Below, piece by piece: positions 6,859 to 12,968 of a stretch of DNA of 13,939 nt. The translations under genes were made by a program, and so were the position numbers. The DNA comes from Calditrichota bacterium (GTDB lineage: Bacteria > Zhuqueibacterota > Zhuqueibacteria > Residuimicrobiales > Krinioviventaceae). The stretch spans positions 1 through 13,939 of the forward strand of contig RPQV01000031.1 of NCBI GenBank assembly GCA_003818595.1. Direction: 5' to 3'. Every line of letters starts with the position of its first letter. The first letter of the stretch is position 1. The notes under the pieces were generated by a model. The model was not told the origin of the DNA, made no database searches, and saw nothing but the letters and a program-made list of their open reading frames with translations.

Positions 6859-7518
6859 ATGAAAGTCAGCACTTTACTATTTCTCATGATTGTTTTATCT
6901 ACGAATTTGCTTTTCAGCAGGAACTTTCGCGTCAATCAGGTTCCTAATGGATCAAAATATAGCTGCAATACGTGTCACACAGGTTTCGGAGGTCCGCGCA
7001 ATGATTTTGGCAAGCAGATCGAAACGAGTTATCTGGATGTAAGCGGCAACGTCCTCTGGGGTTCAGCCCTTGCGCTATTAGATTCAGATAATGATGGCAA
7101 ATCCAATGGCGAAGAGCTTCAAGATCCGAATGGAAATTGGAAAACCGGCGACCCTGCACCAGGGACTTTGAGCTTGGTCTCCAATCCGGGAGACCCGAAC
7201 AGCACCACAGACATTGAAGACCATTTGGTGCTGCTTCCGCGGACATTGCAGCTTTATCCCAATTACCCCAATCCATTCAATCCGACGACAACGCTCACCT
7301 TTTCGGTTCCCGAACCCTCTGTGCTTAGACTGGTGATTCTCAACAGTGTTGGACAGCAGGTTCGTGAATTTGAACATCATATTTCCGCACCGGGAACATA
7401 CAGCCAAATTTGGAACGGATTAGATGAGACCGGCGTTTCGGTGATGTCAGGCATTTATTTCGCTCGTCTGGAAAGCGGAAAGGTCAGTCAAACCATTCGC
7501 ATGCTGATGCTCAAATAG
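6859..7518 (+). CDS. Secreted CxxCH (haem c) protein with calcium-loop and C-terminal sorting domain
   Basis: A start at ATG 6859 (219 residues) is preferred because GAGGA at about 6849-6853 sits at normal distance. An in-frame ATG at 6847 overlapping the previous stop would add four residues (MRNR) but lacks a ribosome site. Residues 1-20 are a signal peptide. CNTCH at 36-40 is a covalent haem site. DSDNDGKSNGEE (75-86) is an EF-hand/thrombospondin-3-like calcium loop. From 133 the sequence YPNYPNPFNPTTTLTF begins a complete type IX/FlgD-like tail, through IWNGLDETGVSVMSGIYFARL to the terminal IRMLMLK. It is therefore probably a surface-exposed or secreted redox protein. No clear distal axial ligand was identified, so haem attachment is inferred from the motif. 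It is the last gene of the operon. Confidence 0.85.
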   Translation: MKVSTLLFLMIVLSTNLLFSRNFRVNQVPNGSKYSCNTCHTGFGGPRNDFGKQIETSYLDVSGNVLWGSALALLDSDNDGKSNGEELQDPNGNWKTGDPAPGTLSLVSNPGDPNSTTDIEDHLVLLPRTLQLYPNYPNPFNPTTTLTFSVPEPSVLRLVILNSVGQQVREFEHHISAPGTYSQIWNGLDETGVSVMSGIYFARLESGKVSQTIRMLMLK

Positions 7519-7556
7519 CCGACATTGAGGTGAATGCTGTTGTGTCGGAGAACTTT
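7519..7556. terminator. Possible bidirectional terminator between convergent units
   Basis: CCGACA (7519-7524) and TGTCGG (7543-7548) can pair around an 18-base loop immediately after the cytochrome operon stop, followed by AACTTTAATTT. The stem is short, the loop long and the T-run broken, so this is only a weak candidate. Confidence 0.3.
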
Positions 7557-7716
7557 AATTTAACAGATCGAATTGCTCTTTGCTGACATAGCACACAGGG
7601 CAACACCAATCAGCGGGAAGATTGGAAAATTCAGTACCAGGGGGGATGCCGTTTTCGGGATCACCTTCCTTGGGATCGTATACATACCCACAATTCGTGC
7701 AAATATATTGTTCCAT
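7555..7716 (-). CDS. Rubredoxin
   Basis: A 53-residue one-domain rubredoxin. The iron ligands are C6 and C9 in CTNCGYVYDP and C39 and C42 in CPVC, with the expected aromatic residues and GIPPGTEFSNLPADW between them. The start at 7714-7716 is chosen because AGGAGA (7721-7726) lies at proper distance and the length equals the family norm; an in-frame ATG at 7749 would add 11 residues with no ribosome site. Residue 38 is an extra Cys directly before the third ligand (WCCPVC), where Val, Thr or Lys is more usual. Rubredoxins carry single electrons at low potential to oxidoreductases. This gene lies 66 bases downstream of metH on the same strand, so co-transcription is possible. It is convergent with the cytochrome operon. 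Confidence 0.95.
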   Translation of the reverse strand: MEQYICTNCGYVYDPKEGDPENGIPPGTEFSNLPADWCCPVCYVSKEQFDLLN

Positions 7717-7720
7717 TGTT

Positions 7721-7726
7721 TCTCCT
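7721..7726 (-). promoter_or_regulatory. Ribosome binding site of rubredoxin
   Basis: On the minus strand AGGAGA followed by AACA and ATG fixes the rubredoxin start at 7716 rather than at the upstream in-frame ATG. Confidence 0.7.
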
Positions 7727-7751
7727 GTCGCCTCCATCTGTTTGTACAATT

Positions 7752-7765
7752 CCTTGCGCTCAAGG
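7752..7765. repeat. Small hairpin between metH and rubredoxin
   Basis: CCTTG-CGCT-CAAGG forms a five-base stem with a four-base loop in the 66-base gap. There is no T-run, so read-through from metH into rubredoxin is not excluded. Confidence 0.35.
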
Positions 7766-7782
7766 GTATTGTCTCTCGATGC

Positions 7783-10700
7783 TTACTCTATTGAAAAGTA
7801 CTTTGCCTGGGGATGATGAACGATGAACGCGCTGGTCGTCTGTTCCGGCGTCATTTGATCCTCTTCAGTGATATGAACTCCAATGGTTTCGGGTTGCAGG
7901 AGCTCGACGATTTGCCGGTTTCCATACAAATCAGGACAAGCAGGATAACCAAATGAATAACGGGAACCTCGATATTTCTGCACCACAAAATCCATAATAT
8001 CGTTGCCATCCTCTTCAGTAATCGACAATTCTTTTCGAATCTGTTGGTGCCAATATTCCGCCAATGCTTCAGCAGCTTCCACACTCAATCCATGAAAGAG
8101 CAAATAATCTTTATAAGAGTTGGCTTCATATAGTCGCTGTGATTCTTCTGATGCTCGTCGGCCGACGGTCACTATCTGGACAGGGAAGATGTCCCTTTTC
8201 CCCGATTCTATCGGTAGAAAAAAGTCGGCGATGGAACGGAACGGTTCTTTGGCTTGACGAGGAAAATAAAATCTCTGAATTTCTTCCTCAGAATCAGGGG
8301 CATAAACTACAACCTCTTCACCAATACGGTTGCAGGGGAAATAGCCATAGACCACCGCAGGCTGTAATAATGATTCCAGGCGACATCTCTGTTTCAGATT
8401 TTCCAATTCCGGGCGCACCTGTTTGTCGATCAACTCGTCATATTCCTCACGCGACATCTGACCGCGACGATAGCCCCAACGTCCGCGGAAAAGCACCGAT
8501 TCAGTCAGATAGCTGAAAACCATGTCTAAATCAATATCGGGCACAACTTGCACACCCCAAAACGGAGGGATTGGAACATGATGAGTAAAATGCAATTTCT
8601 CATGCTGAACCAATGACTCGCGGCGAACCGGCTCTCTCATTTCCTGTCTGAGCATGGTTACTGCATATTCTTCCATTTTTTTTTCTTTGATAAGCGACAT
8701 CATTTTCAGCCCTTCAAACGCATCTGCGCAATAAATCACCGGTGAATCCAATATTGGAGCGCAAACTTGATCAACATAGCTTTTGGTGAGGGCTGCTCCG
8801 CCCAACAACACGGGGACCTTCCATCCCCGTCGACGCATGACTTCCAGATTTTCCTTCATCACAACCGTTGACTTTACCAATAGACCACTCATTCCGATGG
8901 CATCGGCATTGACTTCCTGCGCCTTTCGCAGCATCGCATCGATTTCGCATTTAATGCCTAAATTATAAACCTGGAATCCGTTATTGCTGAGAATGATATC
9001 GACAAGGTTTTTGCCGATGTCATGAACATCGCCGCGCACTGTCGCCAGCACGATGCAAGTCTGCGCCTGCGCATCAGATTTTTGAAGGAACGGCTCCAGT
9101 TTACCCACCGCATACTTCATCACTTCGGCGGACTGCAATACAAAAGGCAACTGCATTTTACCGGCGCCGAAAAGCGCCCCGATCGTTTTCATGGCTGGAA
9201 TCAACCAATGGTTGATGATATCAATCGCTGCGGTCGTTTCCAAACCGGCCAACAGTCGCTCTTCCAAGCCGGAACGATTTCCCTGAATGATATGCTGCTT
9301 AATCAGCTCGTCGAGAGTAAGATGATGGGATTCATCGCCGCTGGTTTCCTGGTCTGGAACGGCTTGACTAAAATGCTCAATGAATTGAAAAAGAGAATTA
9401 CCGTTGCGATTATAAATGAGATCGAGACAAATTTGAATGTCCTGTTGATCTATCTTGTATAATGGCAATATTTTTTGCACATTGACGATCGCCAGATCAA
9501 GTCCCGCCTCAACAGCTTGAGCCAAAAAGACGGAATTCAAAATTTCACGAGAATGGGGACTCAGACCAAACGAAACATTGGAGACCCCGAGAAGGGTAAA
9601 CACTCCCGGCAATTCGGATTTAATTCGCCGGACAGCCTCCAATGTATGCAGTGCCGAATCTTTCATGGATTCGTCACCGCTGCCGAGTGTAAATGTGAGG
9701 GTATCAAAAATGAGATCTTCAGGTTTGAGGTTGTTTTGATGAACGGCGATATCGTACAATCTTTTGGCTACCTGCAGTTTGTGCTCGACACTTTTCGCCA
9801 TGCCCAATTCATCGATGGTCAAAGCGATTAATGCAGCTCCATATCGTTTGGCCAAGCGACATATTTTATGAACCCGCTCCTCGCCATCTTCGAGATTTAT
9901 CGAGTTGATGACCGGTCGTCCGCCGATCAGCTTGAGCGCCTCTTCGATGACATGCGTATCAGTAGAATCAATAAAAATCGGCAAATTCACCTGCTTGACA
10001 ATTCGGGTGACTGCCTGCTTCATATCGGCGACTTCATCCCGCCCGGTATAAGCAACGCAAAGGTCGAGTCCATGAGCACCGGTGCGTTCCTGTTGACGGG
10101 AAATATCGACGATCCCATCCCAATCTCCTGCCAAAAGATAATCACGAAAAAGTTTAGAGCCGTTGGTATTGGAACGCTCGCCCACAAAAAATGGCGCCGG
10201 ATCTTGGCGAAGTTCCTGAGAGGTGAACAAGGAGGCAATGCTCGGACGATGAACGGGTTGTCGTTTTGCCGGTGAGAGTTGCGGTAATTTATCCGCCATG
10301 GCTTTGATAAATTCAGGAGTGGTGCCGCAGCATCCACCGATGATCTGCACGCCATACTCTTCGACAAAACTTGACAGTACATCTACATATTCATCAACAG
10401 TCAAGGTATAGATCATTTCACCGTTAATATTCTGTGGTAAACCGGCATTGGGTTGAACCATGACCGGCCCGTAAAAATCCTCGCATATCTGTCGGATATA
10501 TGGACGCATCGTCTCCGGCCCGGTGGCGCAATTCATTCCTAAAATATCGATGGCAAACGGCGCCAGAACAGCCAAGGATGCGCTGACGTCGCTGCCCACA
10601 AGCATGGCACCGCTTGTTTCAATAGTGAGAGTGACAGCTCTTGGCAGTCGTATGTCCGCATGCCTCATTTCATCTTGAACCGCAAGTAGAGCTGCCTTGA

Positions 10701-11190
10701 TCTGCAGTGGATCTTGACACGTTTCGATGACAAAGAGATCAATTCCTCCTTCAATCAAACCACGAGCCTGCAAGGCGTAGGAGTGATACATTGAATCAAA
10801 ATCAATTTGCCCCAAGGTAATTAATTTGGTTCCAGGTCCAATGGAACCGGCGACAAAGCGTGGCTTTTGAACAGTGGAATAGTTATCTGCGGCGGAACGG
10901 GCAATTTGAGCGGCGATGCGATTGATCTCGACCACTCGATCCTGAAGATCAAATTCAGTCAATACAACTTTACTTCCGCCGAAAGTATTGGTTTCAACCA
11001 CGTCAGCACCGGCAGCCAGGTAGCGTTCGTGTATTTTCTTAATTTTTGTCGGCGCGGTCAAATTCAAGATTTCCGGGCATCCGGAGCGGCCTGCCCATTC
11101 ATCCTCACTAGGATTCAAAGCATGCACCTGAGTACCCATGGCGCCGTCAAAAAGAATCAATCCTTTGGTCAATCTATCAAAAAATGGCAT
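7783..11190 (-). CDS. metH: Cobalamin-dependent methionine synthase (5-methyltetrahydrofolate-homocysteine methyltransferase)
   Basis: 1135 residues from ATG 11188-11190, chosen because GGGAG (11196-11200) precedes it by five bases; an ATG at 11202 lacks such a site. All four modules are present. The homocysteine domain is about 1-310, with LFDGAMGTQ near 13-21 and zinc ligands C221 (GMNC) and C287/C288 (GGCCGT). The folate domain is about 330-600 (GERSNTNGSK). The cobalamin cap and B12-binding domains are about 620-840, with DVHDIGKN at 721-728 whose His coordinates cobalt. The AdoMet reactivation domain is about 870-1135 (FRGRWGYRRG, and YRGSRYSFGYPACPDL near 1073). It transfers the methyl group of methyl-tetrahydrofolate to homocysteine, making methionine. 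It ends earlier than the 1227-residue E. coli enzyme. No cobalamin or SAM riboswitch was recognised upstream. Confidence 0.97.
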   Translation of the reverse strand: MPFFDRLTKGLILFDGAMGTQVHALNPSEDEWAGRSGCPEILNLTAPTKIKKIHERYLAAGADVVETNTFGGSKVVLTEFDLQDRVVEINRIAAQIARSAADNYSTVQKPRFVAGSIGPGTKLITLGQIDFDSMYHSYALQARGLIEGGIDLFVIETCQDPLQIKAALLAVQDEMRHADIRLPRAVTLTIETSGAMLVGSDVSASLAVLAPFAIDILGMNCATGPETMRPYIRQICEDFYGPVMVQPNAGLPQNINGEMIYTLTVDEYVDVLSSFVEEYGVQIIGGCCGTTPEFIKAMADKLPQLSPAKRQPVHRPSIASLFTSQELRQDPAPFFVGERSNTNGSKLFRDYLLAGDWDGIVDISRQQERTGAHGLDLCVAYTGRDEVADMKQAVTRIVKQVNLPIFIDSTDTHVIEEALKLIGGRPVINSINLEDGEERVHKICRLAKRYGAALIALTIDELGMAKSVEHKLQVAKRLYDIAVHQNNLKPEDLIFDTLTFTLGSGDESMKDSALHTLEAVRRIKSELPGVFTLLGVSNVSFGLSPHSREILNSVFLAQAVEAGLDLAIVNVQKILPLYKIDQQDIQICLDLIYNRNGNSLFQFIEHFSQAVPDQETSGDESHHLTLDELIKQHIIQGNRSGLEERLLAGLETTAAIDIINHWLIPAMKTIGALFGAGKMQLPFVLQSAEVMKYAVGKLEPFLQKSDAQAQTCIVLATVRGDVHDIGKNLVDIILSNNGFQVYNLGIKCEIDAMLRKAQEVNADAIGMSGLLVKSTVVMKENLEVMRRRGWKVPVLLGGAALTKSYVDQVCAPILDSPVIYCADAFEGLKMMSLIKEKKMEEYAVTMLRQEMREPVRRESLVQHEKLHFTHHVPIPPFWGVQVVPDIDLDMVFSYLTESVLFRGRWGYRRGQMSREEYDELIDKQVRPELENLKQRCRLESLLQPAVVYGYFPCNRIGEEVVVYAPDSEEEIQRFYFPRQAKEPFRSIADFFLPIESGKRDIFPVQIVTVGRRASEESQRLYEANSYKDYLLFHGLSVEAAEALAEYWHQQIRKELSITEEDGNDIMDFVVQKYRGSRYSFGYPACPDLYGNRQIVELLQPETIGVHITEEDQMTPEQTTSAFIVHHPQAKYFSIE

Positions 11191-11195
11191 GATGG

Positions 11196-11200
11196 CTCCC
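11196..11200 (-). promoter_or_regulatory. Ribosome binding site deciding the metH start
   Basis: GGGAG on the minus strand, five bases before ATG 11190, supports MPFFDRL as the N-terminus and not the ATG four codons upstream. Confidence 0.6.
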
Positions 11201-11217
11201 ATTTTATCATAAATTAA

Positions 11218-11246
11218 AAGATAGATAAATAATGTCTGCTTTACAA
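11218..11246 (-). promoter_or_regulatory. Weak candidate metH promoter
   Basis: Minus strand TTGTAA (11246-11241), 17-base spacer, TATCTT (11223-11218). Each hexamer matches four of six sigma70 consensus bases. It would give a leader of about 20 bases. Confidence 0.22.
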
Positions 11247-11247
11247 T

Positions 11248-11304
11248 GTTAAAATTGCCGCATCATCTTCAAATGACTCAAAACCCTGAAAAAGCAATTT
11301 TAAC
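11248..11304. repeat. 11-base perfect inverted repeat upstream of metH
   Basis: GTTAAAATTGC (11248-11258) and GCAATTTTAAC (11294-11304) are exact reverse complements, with a 35-base spacer. No T-run follows on either strand, so it is not an obvious terminator. It may be an operator pair, an mRNA hairpin or chance in AT-rich DNA. Confidence 0.45.
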
Positions 11305-11358
11305 GTGCATAACATGAGTGCTGAAAAGATGAGGATTTGCGGAGGCAACCAAAGAGGA

Positions 11359-11421
11359 TCATTGTTATCCCGCGGTGCGAGAAGGCAGTAAGAAGCTGCG
11401 AAGAGATTCCCTCAGCAATGA
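11359..11421. repeat. Degenerate dispersed intergenic repeat (TCATTG...CAATGA type)
   Basis: A 63-base element bounded by inverted TCATTG (11359-11364) and CAATGA (11416-11421), with inner text such as GCGAAGAGATTCCCTC. It resembles the widespread intergenic elements that read TGTCATTGCGAG...AATCTC in many environmental genomes. The comparison is from memory and only one copy is in this window. No coding function is likely. Confidence 0.4.
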
Positions 11422-11435
11422 CAGGAGATCACAGT

Positions 11436-11452
11436 GCCAAAACTGCTTTGGC
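11436..11452. repeat. Hairpin following the acetyltransferase gene
   Basis: GCCAAA-ACTGC-TTTGGC forms a perfect six-base stem about 25 bases beyond the GNAT stop (minus-strand sense). No T-run follows, so intrinsic termination is doubtful. A close relative of the sequence lies at 136-157. Confidence 0.4.
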
Positions 11453-11476
11453 GTTCAATTCGAGACGCCCAATCCT

Positions 11477-11965
11477 CTAGATTTTTTTTACAAAAATGCA
11501 TTTATCGTCTCCAGGAGCGTAATAATCTTCCAGTTGGGCGACCAGTTGATAGTGATTGGAGAGATAAAATTGCCTTGTCGGGATATACAGATCACGGGAT
11601 GACGTTTCGATGTAAATTCGATGTCCGCCCATTTCACCTAACAGCTTTTCACTCTCCTGCAGCAGCAGTTTTCCAACACCCTTGCCGCGAAAATCCCGAT
11701 GGACAGCGATCCAATAGAGGTCGGCACTGGCAGCGGTTCCAGGAGTAAGACCAAAACAAGCATATCCAATCGTGGAATCGCTTATATCGGCAAAAACAAA
11801 AAAATAACCGCTTGCCTCCCCCTTCTGCAGCCGCTCCAGCACCAATTCCACGGCGATTTCGATCTCTTCCTGGTTAAAAAAATCAGTGGATGCGACTATC
11901 TCTTTAATGGATTCAGCGTCGCGTGGTTCAACCTTTGTACGTAGTGTTGTTGTATTCATGGCCAT
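11477..11965 (-). CDS. GNAT family N-acetyltransferase
   Basis: 162 residues forming one GNAT domain. The acetyl-CoA pyrophosphate loop (motif A, Q/RxxGxG/A) is R93-G-K-G-V-G98, following the strand ADLYWIAVHRDF (81-92). The C-terminal part IYIETSSRDLYIPTRQFYLSNHYQLVAQL and DYYAPGDDKCIFVK gives the motif B and closing strands. It should acetylate a primary amine on a small molecule or peptide; the acceptor is unknown. It follows the second ATP-grasp ligase by 18 bases, so it is probably the last gene of that operon and may cap or protect its product. The start is ATG 11965 or, two codons later, ATG 11959; neither has a strong ribosome site, which suggests coupling with the upstream gene. Confidence 0.88.
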   Translation of the reverse strand: MAMNTTTLRTKVEPRDAESIKEIVASTDFFNQEEIEIAVELVLERLQKGEASGYFFVFADISDSTIGYACFGLTPGTAASADLYWIAVHRDFRGKGVGKLLLQESEKLLGEMGGHRIYIETSSRDLYIPTRQFYLSNHYQLVAQLEDYYAPGDDKCIFVKKI

Positions 11966-11983
11966 AAATTTATTATACTCTTT

Positions 11984-12967
11984 TTATTGTTTGTTCACGT
12001 TCAGTCCCGATGCCCGCAAGATTCTTTCGACCATCTGAGTGTAAGAATATCCTGCTGAATTCAGTGCTGCCACAAATCCAGAATCGGGTGAAATACACGG
12101 ATTCACATTAACTTCCAGAACCCAGGGTTGACCCACACGATCAACACGAAAATCAACTCGGACATATCCCCGACATTCAAACAAATGCCAACATCGTCTG
12201 GAAATCTCTTCCAGCTGTGCCAGCAGCGGCGCGTCCCTTTCACTGAACTTGAAAGTCCGGACGGTATTGACAAATTCAAAAGAGGATTCATCCCATTTGG
12301 CAGCGTAATCGACGATTTCCGGTTTTCCCTGCGGGAAATTGATGAACAACATTTCTGCAGGTGGAAGTACTTCAGGTTCCTCAGCAGACGCCAGCATAGA
12401 TATATTAAATTCTCTGCCGGGAATGAAAGCCTCAACAAAACATTCACCATAGCGGTTCATTCGCCTCTGCAATGATTCCTGCAGCAATCCTGCTTCATTG
12501 ATGACCGAGCCTGCATCGATACCGACCGAAGCGTCTTCCCATGCCGGTTTTATAATATAAGGAGGCGGGAAAGGCGGTCCGGCGGACATCTTGGGGGACC
12601 ACCAGCCCGGAGTTTTAATTCCGGCTTGGAGCAATAGTTTTTTGGTCAACACTTTATCCGTGGTCTGATATATACAAAACGAAGAACCACCACTGTAGGG
12701 AATGTTCAAAAAATCGAGTATTGTCGGGACAAAATGAGGGAATCGTCCAACACCCCCCAACGATTCCACCAGATTGAAAACAAAATCAGGGCGGAATTCT
12801 TTGAATCTTGCGAATGCACTTTTTAAATCAAGCGAGATGGGTGTTGCTTCGGGTAAAAAACCGAGTTCACGTATTGATTGTGAAACCGCCTCAACCTGTG
12901 CCAAAACGTCCTGATCATCGACGCTCGAATGATCATCAAGCTCAGTAAACAATACCGCAATTTTCAC
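11984..12967 (-). CDS. D-Ala-D-Ala-ligase-like ATP-grasp enzyme B
   Basis: 327 residues from GTG 12967-12965, preceded by AGGGG (12975-12979) and starting one base after the TGA of the upstream ligase. A longer in-frame reading from an ATG at 12994 would overlap that gene and has no better site. The N-domain VKIAVLFTEL...DFVFNLVESLGGVGR (1-75) has the D-Ala-D-Ala ligase form. The ATP-grasp part has IIKPAW (K140), GECFVEAFIPGREF (174-187), RVDF (D272) and LEVNVNP with E285 and N287 as metal ligands. It probably activates a carboxylate as acyl phosphate and joins an amine. Classical Ddl has a PG(F/M)T..S D-Ala-binding loop; here it reads NPCISPDSG, so peptidoglycan D-Ala-D-Ala synthesis is uncertain. 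It is clearly different from ligase A. Confidence 0.85.
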   Translation of the reverse strand: MKIAVLFTELDDHSSVDDQDVLAQVEAVSQSIRELGFLPEATPISLDLKSAFARFKEFRPDFVFNLVESLGGVGRFPHFVPTILDFLNIPYSGGSSFCIYQTTDKVLTKKLLLQAGIKTPGWWSPKMSAGPPFPPPYIIKPAWEDASVGIDAGSVINEAGLLQESLQRRMNRYGECFVEAFIPGREFNISMLASAEEPEVLPPAEMLFINFPQGKPEIVDYAAKWDESSFEFVNTVRTFKFSERDAPLLAQLEEISRRCWHLFECRGYVRVDFRVDRVGQPWVLEVNVNPCISPDSGFVAALNSAGYSYTQMVERILRASGLNVNKQ

Positions 12968-12968
12968 A

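Noticed and set aside
8064..10275. Several plus-strand frames of 60-150 codons across the metH region
   Set aside because: All lie antisense to an intact, fully recognisable metH and have no recognisable domain or ribosome site.
11191..11476. Cobalamin, SAM or SAH riboswitch upstream of metH
   Set aside because: I looked for the B12-box and for the conserved cores of SAM-I and SAH elements on the minus strand and found no match.
11375..11602. Plus-strand frame beginning MREGSKKLRRDSLSNDRR
   Set aside because: It translates the dispersed repeat and then runs antisense into the GNAT gene; phrases such as RDSLSNDR are typical of spurious proteins from this type of repeat.
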